NCBI GenBank assembly: GCA_963829235.1
Contig: CAWHIF010000008.1
Span: forward strand, 243,981-307,980
Length of the DNA: 64,000 nt
Direction: 5' to 3'
DNA from: Bog-756 sp963829235
Lineage (GTDB): Bacteria > Actinomycetota > Acidimicrobiia > Acidimicrobiales > RAAP-2
Shown: piece by piece, positions 8,637 through 17,776 of the stretch
How the letters are laid out: every line of letters begins with the position of its first letter
How positions within the stretch are numbered: position 1 is the stretch's first letter
Notes under the pieces: generated by a model
The model's database searches: none
The model's input: only the letters and a program-made list of their open reading frames with translations
Told to the model about the DNA's origin: nothing
Program-made: the position numbers and the translations under genes

Positions 8637-9266
8637 TCAGATGGTGGCGCTGGTCGTCGGAGCCAGCACGCTGACCCGCTTGGCCAGGTTCACCGCGTGG
8701 TCGCCGAAGCGCTCGTAGAAGCGGGCGACCATGGCCAGTTCCACCGCCACGGGGAGCGGCATGGTCCCCGCCACCACCTCGACCGTGAGGCTGACGTGCA
8801 GATCGTCCATCTCGTCGTCGAGGGTGTCCACCAACGACGCGGCCATCGGCTGCCGTTCGGCGTACGCATCCGTGGTGGCCCGCCACATGTGAATGGCCAC
8901 CTCGCCCATGCGCTCCACCAGTCCCCGGCTCCTGGCCGACAGCTCCCCACCCAGCCCTCGGGCGGCCCGCCGGGCCACATGCTCGGCCAGATCACCGTTC
9001 CGTTCGAGGTCCGGGAGCATCCTGATGACGGTGACCAGGAATCGGAGGTCCGAGGGCGAAGTGATGCCGGCCACCGTGAGCTGTTGGAGGGTGAGGTGCT
9101 CGATGTCGTGGTAGAGGGTGTCCACCACCTCGTCACGGTCGGCGAGGGCCTTGGCCGCTTCCCGGTCCCCGGACAGGAGGGCGTGTGTGGCCCCCGACAC
9201 CGACTCACCCACCAGGGCGAACAGCTGAAGGACCTTCCGGTCGATCTGTTCGAGGGTGTCGTCCAC
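8637..9266 (-). CDS. phoU: Phosphate transport regulator PhoU
   Basis: This is a PhoU-family protein of about 209 aa, a helical negative regulator linking Pst phosphate uptake with a histidine kinase. Two PhoU repeats are visible, with the metal-binding E/DxxxD-type signature in ERNGDLAEHVARRA and again in ERFGDHAVNLAKRV. A GTG start at 9266 (VDDTLEQIDRKV) is chosen because TACGGT lies 7 nt upstream; the longer frame to 9350 adds non-family residues. No pst genes or two-component genes are in the window. Confidence 0.88.
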   Translation of the reverse strand: MDDTLEQIDRKVLQLFALVGESVSGATHALLSGDREAAKALADRDEVVDTLYHDIEHLTLQQLTVAGITSPSDLRFLVTVIRMLPDLERNGDLAEHVARRAARGLGGELSARSRGLVERMGEVAIHMWRATTDAYAERQPMAASLVDTLDDEMDDLHVSLTVEVVAGTMPLPVAVELAMVARFYERFGDHAVNLAKRVSVLAPTTSATI

Positions 9267-9273
9267 GGCGACC

Positions 9274-9279
9274 ACCGTA
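9274..9279 (-). promoter_or_regulatory. Leaderless -10 box for phoU
   Basis: TACGGT on the minus strand lies 7 nt before the GTG at 9266. Confidence 0.45.
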
Positions 9280-9300
9280 CCCCTGCCCACGACCCTGTGG

Positions 9301-10623
9301 TCAGCCGGGTGGTCCGGGCGGTGCCGGTCCGGGTCTCCGCTCGGTCCCAACCTCTTTGAGCTCGAGATCGTCGTCCACGATGACCCGGGGTCCGGATCCC
9401 CACGAGAGGTACCGCCATGACCAATTGACGAGCACGATGAGCTTGTTGCGGAAGCCGACGAGATACACGAGGTGCAGGCTCAACCATGACAGCCAACCGA
9501 GGGTCCCCTTGACCAGTACCCCGCTCGGGAATTCGGTGATGGCGGCCCGGCGGCCGATGGTGGCCATGATGCCTTTGTCGTGATATCGGAACGGCTTCGT
9601 CGGACGACCCTCGATCCGGTTGAGGATGTGTTCCGCGACATGGGCTCCCGACTGGATGGCCACCTGGGCCAGCTGCGGGCAGACCCGCCCGGCATCACGG
9701 GACCCCGGACCCCACGGGACGGCGGCGGCGTCGCCGATGGCATAGGCATCGGAGCGGCCGACCACCAAGAGGTCGGAGTCGACCACCAGCCGGCCGTTGG
9801 CCCCGGTCTCCGCCCCCATCCGGGAGGCGACCGTGCCGTCCACCGTGACCCCGCCGGCCCAGACGACCGTCCGTGTGGCGATCCGGTCACCCTTGTCGAG
9901 CTCGACGTACGAACTGGTGACCGATCTGACCATGCGGCCCAGGCGCAGCTCGACACCGCGGCCCGAGAGGGTCTCGGCCGTGTACGCCGAGGCGGCCGGC
10001 TTGAACGCGGTCAACAGCCGGTCCAGCCCGTCGACCATGATGATCCGGGCCGCGTCCCGCTTGAACCGGAAGCCGTCGTGTCGGACGGCCACGTCCAACA
10101 ATTCGGCCAGTGCACCGGCCACCTCCACCCCGGTGGGACCACCGCCCACGACCACAAAGGTGAGGGCGCCGTCCGGCGCCAGTGCCGGATCGGCGTCGGC
10201 CTGTTCGAGCCGGCGCAGCACGTGGTCGCGGAGCCTCCGGGCGTCGGTGAGGGTGTAGAGGGGAAAGCTGAACTCGCCGGCCCCCGGGATCCCGAAGAAC
10301 TTGGCCGTGGCCCCGCTGGCCACGATGAGTGAATCGAACGGCAGGGGCTCGGCATCCTCGAGGGTCACGTGCCGGTGCTCCCAGTCGGCGCCCGTCGCCG
10401 TGGCGAACCGGAACGTCACGTTGCCGGCCCGGCCGAAGATGGCCCGGATGGGGTAGGCCACGTCGCCCGATTCGAGGCCGGCCGTGGCCACCTCGTACAG
10501 GAGCGGTTGAAAGGTGTGGAAATTCCTCCGGTCCACGATCGTCACCTCGACGGGCTTGCCCACGAGTGCTCTCGCTGCCGACAGCCCGGCGAAACCGGCA
10601 CCGACGATGACCACGCGATGCAT
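9301..10623 (-). CDS. ndh: Type II NADH dehydrogenase (NDH-2)
   Basis: This is a single-subunit, non-proton-pumping NADH:quinone oxidoreductase of 440 aa. The FAD-binding motif VVIVGAGFAGLSAA lies at residues 4-17. The NADH-binding motif VVVGGGPTGVEVAGAL lies near 155-170. A second FAD contact is YAIGDAAAV. The C-terminal region, with SWLSLHLVYLVGFRNKLIVL, is the amphipathic membrane-attachment segment of NDH-2. The start MHRVVIVGAG is chosen over an upstream in-frame start because family homology begins here. The gene reads towards phoU but has no obvious functional link to it. Confidence 0.92.
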   Translation of the reverse strand: MHRVVIVGAGFAGLSAARALVGKPVEVTIVDRRNFHTFQPLLYEVATAGLESGDVAYPIRAIFGRAGNVTFRFATATGADWEHRHVTLEDAEPLPFDSLIVASGATAKFFGIPGAGEFSFPLYTLTDARRLRDHVLRRLEQADADPALAPDGALTFVVVGGGPTGVEVAGALAELLDVAVRHDGFRFKRDAARIIMVDGLDRLLTAFKPAASAYTAETLSGRGVELRLGRMVRSVTSSYVELDKGDRIATRTVVWAGGVTVDGTVASRMGAETGANGRLVVDSDLLVVGRSDAYAIGDAAAVPWGPGSRDAGRVCPQLAQVAIQSGAHVAEHILNRIEGRPTKPFRYHDKGIMATIGRRAAITEFPSGVLVKGTLGWLSWLSLHLVYLVGFRNKLIVLVNWSWRYLSWGSGPRVIVDDDLELKEVGTERRPGPAPPGPPG

Positions 10624-10817
10624 CGGCCCATGGTGGCACACGGGAGGTCCGGTCCCCCGATGGGTCCGGGCCGGTCGGTCCCGGGTCCGGCCGCAGCCAC
10701 GGGCGCCAGGCCCACCGGCGGGCCCGTGGCGGCGGTCCCTGGAGTCGTCACACCCCATCGGTACGCTGGCCAGTGCTGGGCCAGTTTGCCCCCCAGGTGG
10801 CCCGAGGAGGACAGGTC

Positions 10818-12323
10818 ATGATCACCGGAGTCATCGTCGGTCTCGTTGTCGGCATCCCCTTGGGCGTGGTGGTGGGGCTGCTGGTCCGCGCCGATCAGGT
10901 CACCGCGGCCAGAACGGCGGAGGCCCGCCTGGCCGATGCGTCCGCACTGAACCAGACGCTGGTCGCCGACCTGCAGGGCCTGCGTGAGGAGGCGGCCCAG
11001 CAGGCCCAGCAGTTGATCGGCCTCCGGGCCGACGCCGCCCGTCTCGGTTCGGAGCTCCAGCACGAGCGCAGGGCCGCCGAGGAGCGGGCTGCCGGCTTGG
11101 CGGAGACCCGCGAGCAGTTGACCGGGGAGTTCGCCCGCCTCTCGACGCTCGCCCTCCAGCAGAACAACGAGCAGTTCCTCCAGCTCGCCGACACCAAGCT
11201 CAACGAGACCCGCCAGGCCGCGGACGGAGAATTGGCCAAACGGCAGGAAGCCATCGAGCAGTTGCTCAAGCCCATCGGTGAGCAGCTGGGGAAGTACGAG
11301 GCGGGGATGCAGCGCCTCGAGGTCGAACGGCAGCGTGCGTACACGACCCTGACCGAGCAGATGAAGCACCTGTCGACGTCCCACGATCAATTGCAGAAGG
11401 AGACCCGCAACCTGGTCTCGGCCCTGCGGTCGCCCCAGACCCGTGGGCGCTGGGGCGAGCTGCAGCTTCGGCGGGTGGTGGAGATGGCCGGCATGCTCGA
11501 GCACTGCGACTTCGATGAACAGGTGACCTCGGACGCCGACAGCGGCCGTCTCCGCCCCGACATGGTCGTGCACCTTCCGGGCGGCAAGAACGTGGCCGTG
11601 GACGCCAAGGTCCCCATGCAGGCCTTTCTGGATGCCAACGAGGCCGACGACGAGACCCTGCGTCGCACCCACCTGGCCAGTCACGGCCGCCAGATGAAGG
11701 CCCACGTCGACGCCCTCTCGAAGAAGGAGTACTGGAAACGGGTGGATCCGTCACCGGAGTTCGTCGTGGCCTTCATACCGGGCGATCCGCTCCTGACCGC
11801 CGCGCTCGAGCACGAACCCGGTCTGATGGAGCACGCCGTGGCCAATCACGTGCTGCTGGCCACGCCGACATCGCTGATCGCCCTCCTCCGAGCGGTGGCA
11901 TACGGGTGGCAACAGGACTCCCTGGCCGAGCACGCCCGCGAGATCCAGCGTGACGGGGCGCTGCTCTACCAGCGATTGTCGGTGCTGGGCGACCACTTCT
12001 CCGGGGTCGGGAAGGGACTCAACAGCGCGGTGTCGGCCTACAACAAGGCCGTCGGCTCGCTCGAGGGGCGGGTCCTCGTCACCGCCAGGCGGTTCGCGGA
12101 GCGGGGAGTGGTCGGCGTCGGGGAGAAGGAGCTTCCCCGTCCCGTTCCGGTCGATTCGTTGACCCGGCCACTCCAGTCACCGGAGCTGAGCATCCCGCTG
12201 CTCGAACGGCCGCATCTCCTGGGCCTCGCCGGGTCCGCGGACGAACCGGACGGTCAGGCGACGCGCGAAGGCCCGAGAGAGATTCGGCACGGAGCGTCCC
12301 GCGGTGATCACCACTCTGCGTAA
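10818..12323 (+). CDS. rmuC: DNA recombination protein RmuC
   Basis: RmuC proteins limit inversions at short inverted repeats and have a predicted nuclease-like domain. This protein is 501 aa, with an N-terminal membrane helix (about 3-22), a long coiled coil (about 28-185, rich in E, Q, R, A) and the conserved RmuC core. Core motifs are TRGRWGELQLRRVVEMAGM, DAKVPMQAFL and ALLRAVAYGWQQ. The ATG at 10818 has a strong AGGAGG ribosome binding site at 10805-10810. The last 60 residues are low complexity. It stands alone, with divergent ndh upstream. Confidence 0.93.
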   Translation: MITGVIVGLVVGIPLGVVVGLLVRADQVTAARTAEARLADASALNQTLVADLQGLREEAAQQAQQLIGLRADAARLGSELQHERRAAEERAAGLAETREQLTGEFARLSTLALQQNNEQFLQLADTKLNETRQAADGELAKRQEAIEQLLKPIGEQLGKYEAGMQRLEVERQRAYTTLTEQMKHLSTSHDQLQKETRNLVSALRSPQTRGRWGELQLRRVVEMAGMLEHCDFDEQVTSDADSGRLRPDMVVHLPGGKNVAVDAKVPMQAFLDANEADDETLRRTHLASHGRQMKAHVDALSKKEYWKRVDPSPEFVVAFIPGDPLLTAALEHEPGLMEHAVANHVLLATPTSLIALLRAVAYGWQQDSLAEHAREIQRDGALLYQRLSVLGDHFSGVGKGLNSAVSAYNKAVGSLEGRVLVTARRFAERGVVGVGEKELPRPVPVDSLTRPLQSPELSIPLLERPHLLGLAGSADEPDGQATREGPREIRHGASRGDHHSA

Positions 12324-12839
12324 TCCCCCAAATTTGATGATAGCGACACATTCCCCTTGGTGACCTGCAGTTCATCCCAGGCCATCCGGCGCATTCGCGG
12401 ACTCTAAGGATATTCACAGACAAAGAGTGGTGAATCGATGGTAAAAAGGGGGCTGGTCAGGTCGTTTGTGACCAGTCAGGGCTTGCTCTGGAAGAGCGAA
12501 CTGGCGCTGTCGGAGCGTAAGGTTCAGGAGCGAGGGGGGGGAAATGGAATGCATGACCCGGTATTCCGCGGTGACAGCCATCCCTGATGGCCGTCAGTCG
12601 CGTCGTGGAGAAGTCAGCGCCACGGTCCGTGCGTGGTCGGCCGATTCCACCTTCCGACAGGTTCCGGGAAGCCCCACACCACCCGGAAGCATGGGGAGCA
12701 TGGGTGACCAGGCAGTTCCGGGGCTCGTCGGGAACCACCCCGATTCCCTCGATCTCACGATGACAACACATAGGATCGTCGACGTCGAACGCACCTGCCG
12801 AGCTTTTCGGGTCGCGTCTTCGCAGAAGGAAGGATCATC
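12324..12839 (+). other. 516-bp gene-free region upstream of the sulfoquinovose synthase gene
   Basis: I see no convincing gene here. The first 150 bases are less GC-rich than the surroundings. A 7-bp hairpin, CTGGTCA/TGACCAG, lies at 12453-12475 with a 9-nt loop and no T-run. A run of eight G follows at 12533-12540. A possible -10 box lies at 12771. The function of the long leader is unknown. Confidence 0.5.
12771..12776 (+). promoter_or_regulatory. Possible -10 box for the sulfoquinovose synthase gene
   Basis: TAGGAT lies 63 nt before the ATG at 12840. No good -35 hexamer is visible. A GAAGGAAGG ribosome binding site (12826-12834) precedes the ATG, so this gene would have a true leader, unlike many of its neighbours. 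Confidence 0.35.
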
Positions 12840-14033
12840 ATGAAGGTTCTCATTCTCGGTGGCGACGGCTTCTGCGGCTGGCCCACGACGCTGCACCTCT
12901 CCCAGGCCGGTCATGACGTGACCATCGTCGACAACCTGAGCCGTCGTTTCATCGACGTCGAGCTCGAGGTCGAATCCCTCACCCCGGTGCGCCCGATCCA
13001 CGAGCGGGTGGCCGTGTGGAAGGAGCACACGGGCAAGGAGATCGGCTTCGTCAATCTCGACCTCGCCCACGAGTACGACCGGCTCGTCACGCTGCTCCTG
13101 GAGGAACGGCCCGACGCCATCGTCCACTTCGCCGAGCAGCGGGCCGCCCCGTACTCGATGCGGAGCTCGAAGACCAAGCGCTACACCGTCGACAACAACA
13201 TCGCCGGCACCCACAACCTGCTCTGCGCCATCGTCGAGTCGGAACTCGACATCGCCGTCGTCCACCTGGGGACGATGGGCGTCTACGGCTACGGGTGGTC
13301 GGGCTCGGCCCCGATCCCCGAGGGCTACCTCACCGTTCACGTCACCACCCCGGACGGGGAGCTCGAGCGCGAGATCCTGCACCCGGCCAACCCCGGTTCC
13401 ATCTACCACATGACCAAGACCCTCGATCAGCTCCTCTTCGCCTTCTACGCCAAGAACGACGGTGTGCGGATCACCGATCTCCACCAGGGCATCGTCTGGG
13501 GCACCCAGACCCCCGAGACGGTGATCGACGAGCGTCTCATCAACCGCTTCGACTACGACGGCGATTACGGCACGGTGCTCAACCGCTTCATCATGCAGGC
13601 GGCCATCGGCCATCCGCTGACCGTGCACGGCACCGGCGGCCAGACGCGGGCCTTCATCCACATCCGCGACACGGTCCGGTGCATCGAGATCGCCCTCAAG
13701 AACCCTCCGGCCAAGGGTGAGCAGGTCTCCGTGTTCAACCAGGTCACCGAGACCTACCAGGTCGGTGGTCTGGCCAAGCTCATCTCCGAGCTGACCGGCG
13801 TGGAGATCGCCTATCTCCCGAACCCCCGCAGGGAGGCGGCAGAGAACGACCTCAACGTGACGCGTGAGCGCTTCCTGGCGCTGGGCCTCAACCCCACGAC
13901 GCTCTCGGAGGGGCTCCTCGAGGAGACGAGGGAGATCGGTGCGAAATACGCGAGCCGGGCGGACTTCTCCAAAATCGTGGCCAAGACGGTCTGGAAGGCC
14001 GGCATGGAGGTCGCACCCGACTTGATGCGCTGA
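12840..14033 (+). CDS. sqdB: UDP-sulfoquinovose synthase homologue (SQD1/SqdB/Agl3 family)
   Basis: This is an extended short-chain dehydrogenase of 397 aa. Family members make UDP-sulfoquinovose from UDP-glucose and sulfite. The start VLILGGDGFCGWPTTLHLS closely follows the SQD1 pattern (GGDGYCGW). Further shared segments are VDNLSRR, ESLTPV, FAEQRAAPYSM, the catalytic YxxxK as YHMTK, and DLHQGIVWGTQT. Product fate is open: it could feed sulfolipid (SQDG) or a sulfoquinovose-containing glycan as with archaeal Agl3. The glycosyltransferase partner (SqdX/SQD2) is not in this window. A specific SQD1-like nucleotide-sugar enzyme seems safe; the exact end product does not. Confidence 0.85.
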   Translation: MKVLILGGDGFCGWPTTLHLSQAGHDVTIVDNLSRRFIDVELEVESLTPVRPIHERVAVWKEHTGKEIGFVNLDLAHEYDRLVTLLLEERPDAIVHFAEQRAAPYSMRSSKTKRYTVDNNIAGTHNLLCAIVESELDIAVVHLGTMGVYGYGWSGSAPIPEGYLTVHVTTPDGELEREILHPANPGSIYHMTKTLDQLLFAFYAKNDGVRITDLHQGIVWGTQTPETVIDERLINRFDYDGDYGTVLNRFIMQAAIGHPLTVHGTGGQTRAFIHIRDTVRCIEIALKNPPAKGEQVSVFNQVTETYQVGGLAKLISELTGVEIAYLPNPRREAAENDLNVTRERFLALGLNPTTLSEGLLEETREIGAKYASRADFSKIVAKTVWKAGMEVAPDLMR

Positions 14034-14127
14034 GCTGTTCCCGGCGCCGGCCGTCGTCGTGCGTCGGGCCCGTGCAGGCCGGGTGACCGGGCCGTCGCGT
14101 CAAGGATCTGGCGCCGACGCCGGGCAC

Positions 14128-14133
14128 TATCGT
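14128..14133 (+). promoter_or_regulatory. Leaderless -10 box for the hypothetical protein at 14141
   Basis: TATCGT lies 7 nt before the ATG at 14141, with no ribosome binding site. Confidence 0.45.
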
Positions 14134-14140
14134 CCACGGG

Positions 14141-15355
14141 ATGCCGAGGGACCGACGCAGACGCGGCCGCGCCGCCGCCAGGCGAGGTCGGGGCAGGATC
14201 CTTCTGCTGGTCCTGCTCATCGTGGCGACCGCGGCCCTCGTCATCGGTTCGGTGGCCGAGATCCACGCCCAGTCCGGTGGCTTCCGGGCCTCGATCGACA
14301 CCGGGTACGGCGCGTTGGCGTCCCGCGTCGTCGACGCGTCCAACCAGACCGGAGGCGAGTTGGCCTCCCTGATGGAGACCGCGGCGCAGCTTCCCAACGC
14401 CACGGTTCCGCACACCGCCAGGACCGAGATCCAACAGGGGCTCGACGAAGCCGTGGATTCGACCGCGGAGCAGGCGTCGGAAGCGGCCGCTCTGGTGCCG
14501 CCGTACCCGACGGGAAGTGTGAGCACCCGCTTCACCGAGGTGATGGACGAGCGGTCGCGGGCCACCGTCCATCTCCGCACCAGCATCGATCGGCTCCTCG
14601 GCATGGGCCCCCTGCCCGTCGCCGGTGCCCCGTCCGATCCCTCGCCCCGCCAATCGGCACCGCTGACCTCGATATCCGATGCAGCAGCGACGATGGCCGG
14701 CGCGGGACTTCTCTTCCAACAGTCGGACGACGACTACCGGCGGCTGATCGCCTATGCCCATCGGGAGCACATCCCGGTCCACCTGCCGGCTTCCGTGTGG
14801 GTGCCGTCGCCGGCCGTCGACGCCCCGCTCAGTCCGGTCCGGCTCGGGGCGGCGGCGGCGGCCCTGAAGGCGTCCGTGGCGCTGATCCCCTTCCACGAGC
14901 TGGTCATCACGGCCGCGGGTCTGGTGCCTTCGGCGGTACCGCCCGCGACACCGGCGGTGGCGGCTTCGGGCGGCCCGGGCATCGTGGGCGACAGCTGCAG
15001 TGACCCATCGTCGGCGGTCCCCGGTCCCACAGCCGTCGTGCTGCCCCCGACAAGAACGGTGCAGGCATCGATGACCGTGACCAATTGCGGGACGGTGGTC
15101 GAGAGTGGGGTGGCGGTGAGCCAGACGGTGACCCCTGTCGTCCCCGCCGGGACGGCCCCGCCGGCCGTCGGCAAGCGCGGCGGCACGACGCAGACGCGGA
15201 TCACCCTCCGGCCCGGATGGTCCGTCGCGCTGACACTGTCCCCACTGCCCGTCGCCGGTGGCCACCTCTACGAGCTCTCCCTCGCCGTGGCCATTCCGCC
15301 CGAGGCCAATCCGGCCGGATCGTCCCAGAAATTCCTCATCCAGATCTCGAGCTGA
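14141..15355 (+). CDS. Membrane-anchored protein of unknown function
   Basis: I do not recognise this family. The 404-aa protein has a very basic N-terminus (residues 1-20), one hydrophobic helix (about 20-38, ILLLVLLIVATAALVIGSV) and a long non-cytoplasmic remainder. Residues 45-230 look helical and contain several Thr/Gln/Glu-rich stretches. Residues 275-400 are beta-like, rich in Thr, Val and Pro, and contain SMTVTNCGTVVESGVAVSQ, which resembles repeats of surface or CARDB-like domains. Two cysteines (about 286 and 312) could form a disulfide. It lies between sqdB and gltA with its own putative leaderless promoter. An envelope or surface role is an inference from topology alone. Confidence 0.7.
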   Translation: MPRDRRRRGRAAARRGRGRILLLVLLIVATAALVIGSVAEIHAQSGGFRASIDTGYGALASRVVDASNQTGGELASLMETAAQLPNATVPHTARTEIQQGLDEAVDSTAEQASEAAALVPPYPTGSVSTRFTEVMDERSRATVHLRTSIDRLLGMGPLPVAGAPSDPSPRQSAPLTSISDAAATMAGAGLLFQQSDDDYRRLIAYAHREHIPVHLPASVWVPSPAVDAPLSPVRLGAAAAALKASVALIPFHELVITAAGLVPSAVPPATPAVAASGGPGIVGDSCSDPSSAVPGPTAVVLPPTRTVQASMTVTNCGTVVESGVAVSQTVTPVVPAGTAPPAVGKRGGTTQTRITLRPGWSVALTLSPLPVAGGHLYELSLAVAIPPEANPAGSSQKFLIQISS

Positions 15356-15449
15356 CGTGGGCCATCCTCCGGCGTCGGTGACCGCCGTGGCCGCCGCTCG
15401 CCGCCGCTCGGGCCGGCCGCCGGTTGGTCAGAGACGGGGCATGTCGATC

Positions 15450-15455
15450 TAGGAT
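15450..15455 (+). promoter_or_regulatory. Possible -10 box for gltA
   Basis: TAGGAT would place the transcription start near 15462, inside the first candidate GTG codon at 15459. This argues for translation from the second GTG at 15504. Confidence 0.35.
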
Positions 15456-15503
15456 TGGGTGGGTTGGGCCGACGAGACTGCCGACAGAAGGGTTTGGGGA
15501 TCA

Positions 15504-16775
15504 GTGGCTGAGAGCATCACGATCATCGACAATCGCAACGGCGAGTCCCTCGAGATCCCCTTCGAACATGGCGGCATCTCTGCGGCGCAGTGGTCGAAAC
15601 TGCTCCCCGGGGTCTGGTTCTACGATCCGGGCTTCGTATCCACCGCTGCGTGCGAGAGCTCGATCACCTACCTGGACGGGGACGAGGGCATCCTCCGTTA
15701 CCGCGGGTATCCCATCGAGCAATTGGCCGAGAATTCGACCTACCTCGAGGTGGCCTACCTCCTGTTGAACGGCGAGCTCCCGTCCACCGCCGAGTACGAG
15801 ACGTGGGAGCGTGAGATCACGCTGCACACCTTCATCCACGAGAACGTGCGCAAGCGGTTCCTCGAGGGGTTCCACTACGACGCCCATCCCATGGGCATGC
15901 TCGTGTCCGCGGTTGCCGCCCTGTCGACCTTCTACGGAGATGCCAAAGATATCTTCGACGTCGAATCACGTGACAAGCAGATCATCCGGCTGATCGCCAA
16001 GATGCCGACGCTGGCCGCCGCCGCCCACCGGTTCAGCGTGGGTATGCCGTTCGTCTATCCGGACAATTCGTTGCCGTTCACGTCGAACTTCTTGTCGATG
16101 ATGTGGAAGATCGCAGAACCGCGATTCGAAGCCGATCCGGTACTGGCCCGTGCCCTCGACGTGCTCTTCATTCTCCACGCCGACCACGAGCAGAACTGCT
16201 CGACCACCGCCATGCGGGTGGTCGGCTCCTCCCACGCCGATCCGTATTCGGCCTGTGCCGCCGCGGCGGCCGCGCTGTACGGTCCGCGACACGGCGGAGC
16301 CAACGAGGCGGTCATCCGCATGCTCACCGACATCGGGTCGATGGAAAACGTCGAGGCCTTCATCGCCTCGGTGAAGGAGGGGTCGGCAGGGAGGCTCCAG
16401 GGGTTCGGCCACCGGGTCTACAAGAGCTACGACCCGCGGGCGACGATCATCAAGAAGACGGCCGACGAGGTCTTCACGGTCACCGGCAAGAACCCCCTCT
16501 TGGACATCGCGTTGAAGTTGGAGGAGATCGCCCTGTCTGATGACTACTTCCTGTCGCGGAAGCTGTACCCCAACGTCGACTTCTACTCCGGGCTGATCTA
16601 CCAGGCCATGGGTTTTCCCCTCGAGATGTTCCCCGTGCTGTTTGCCATCCCCCGCACTGCGGGTTGGCTGGCCCACTGGAACGAGATGCTGGATCAGGAC
16701 TCGAAGATCGCCCGACCCCGTCAGCTCTACATCGGCGACGACGTCCGCGACTACGTGCCCATCACCTCCCGCTGA
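15504..16775 (+). CDS. gltA: Citrate synthase
   Basis: This enzyme condenses acetyl-CoA and oxaloacetate at the entry to the TCA cycle. The 423-aa protein matches type II (hexameric) bacterial citrate synthase. Catalytic histidines lie in HADHEQNCST and GPRHGGANE, the GFGHRVYKSYDPRA segment binds oxaloacetate/CoA, and the catalytic aspartate lies in NVDFYSGLIY. I prefer the GTG at 15504 (VAESITIID) because a TGGGGA lies just upstream and the -10 box at 15450 leaves the earlier GTG (15459) without a leader or correct spacing. Using 15459 would add 15 residues. Confidence 0.93.
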   Translation: MAESITIIDNRNGESLEIPFEHGGISAAQWSKLLPGVWFYDPGFVSTAACESSITYLDGDEGILRYRGYPIEQLAENSTYLEVAYLLLNGELPSTAEYETWEREITLHTFIHENVRKRFLEGFHYDAHPMGMLVSAVAALSTFYGDAKDIFDVESRDKQIIRLIAKMPTLAAAAHRFSVGMPFVYPDNSLPFTSNFLSMMWKIAEPRFEADPVLARALDVLFILHADHEQNCSTTAMRVVGSSHADPYSACAAAAAALYGPRHGGANEAVIRMLTDIGSMENVEAFIASVKEGSAGRLQGFGHRVYKSYDPRATIIKKTADEVFTVTGKNPLLDIALKLEEIALSDDYFLSRKLYPNVDFYSGLIYQAMGFPLEMFPVLFAIPRTAGWLAHWNEMLDQDSKIARPRQLYIGDDVRDYVPITSR

Positions 16776-16825
16776 CCCTTCCCCGACCTCTTCGTCGGCC
16801 CGGGCTCGGTGCCCTGCCCTCCCGG

Positions 16826-17686
16826 TCAGGAGCCGCTCGGGCGGTTCGAAAGTCGCATCAGACCTTCTTGGACCATTGACACCACCAGCTCACCCTCCCT
16901 GGTGAACAGGAATCCCCTGGCCAGCCCGCGGGCGCCGAACGCCGAGGGACTGTCCATGTCGTAGAGCAGCCATTCGTCGGCCCGGAACGGACGGTGGAAC
17001 CACATGCAATGGTCGAGGCTGGCGCCCATGAAGTGGCTGTCCTCCCAGCGGACGTCGTGGGGGGCCAGCATGGTGTCGAACAGCGACATGTCCGACGCGT
17101 AGGTGGCAATGCAGGCGTGCAGAAGGGGATCGTCAGGGAGCGTTCCGTCGGCTCGGATCCACAGGCGCTGCACCGGCTCCTTCCCCGCACCGTGGGTGAA
17201 GGGCAGCTCGCCGATGTGGCGCTGATCGATCGGGTGGGGCCGGGAGAACCAGTCCCCGAGCGTCTCCCGGAAGGGTTCGAGCCTCGTGGCCAGGGTGTCG
17301 AGGTTTTCGGGGGCGGGTACGTCGGGCATGGGGAATTGGTGGGAGAGTCCGGGCTCGTCCACGTGGAACGACGTCGACATGTTGAAGATGGCCCGGCCAT
17401 GTTGGATGGCCACCACCCTGCGGGTGGTGAAGGACCTGCCGTCCCGTATGCGGTCCACTTCGTAGAGGATGGGTACGTTGGGGTCACCCGGCCGCAGGAA
17501 GTAGGCGTGCAGCGAGTGCGGCCGTCCGTTGTCGACGGTTCGGCCCGCGGCCATCAACGACTGGGCCGCGACCTGGCCGCCGAACACCCGCTGGCGGTCC
17601 TCGTTGGGGCTTACGCCCCGGAAGATGTTGACTTCGATGGACTCGAGGTCGAGCAGGTCGACCAGGAAGTCGAGGGCGTCACTCAC
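16826..17686 (-). CDS. tesB: Acyl-CoA thioesterase II (TesB family)
   Basis: This enzyme hydrolyses acyl-CoA to free acid and CoA. The 286-aa protein has two hot-dog repeats. The first includes FGGQVAAQSLMAAGRTV and HSLHAYFLRPGD; the second includes GASLDHCMWFHRPFRADEWLLY and ARGFLFTREGELVVSMVQEGL. The start is a GTG at 17686 (VSDALDFLVDLL), with GGGGAGG immediately before it. The frame stays open far upstream across the glycosidase gene, but that extension is an antisense shadow. Substrate chain length is not predictable. Confidence 0.9.
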   Translation of the reverse strand: MSDALDFLVDLLDLESIEVNIFRGVSPNEDRQRVFGGQVAAQSLMAAGRTVDNGRPHSLHAYFLRPGDPNVPILYEVDRIRDGRSFTTRRVVAIQHGRAIFNMSTSFHVDEPGLSHQFPMPDVPAPENLDTLATRLEPFRETLGDWFSRPHPIDQRHIGELPFTHGAGKEPVQRLWIRADGTLPDDPLLHACIATYASDMSLFDTMLAPHDVRWEDSHFMGASLDHCMWFHRPFRADEWLLYDMDSPSAFGARGLARGFLFTREGELVVSMVQEGLMRLSNRPSGS

Positions 17687-17763
17687 CTCCCCATCCTGCC
17701 AGCTGGAGAGTCGTCCCGATGCGCTCCTCGGAGCCGGGCAGGGCGGCGGGGCGGCGATCCCGC

Positions 17764-17769
17764 TACGTT
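17764..17769 (+). promoter_or_regulatory. Leaderless -10 box for the GH1 gene
   Basis: TACGTT lies 7 nt before the ATG at 17777, again with TTGGGCC between box and start. Confidence 0.45.
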
Positions 17770-17776
17770 TTGGGCC

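Noticed and set aside
12544..12843. 99-aa open frame upstream of the sulfoquinovose synthase gene
   Set aside because: No protein-like features or ribosome binding site; it overlaps the likely promoter and leader.
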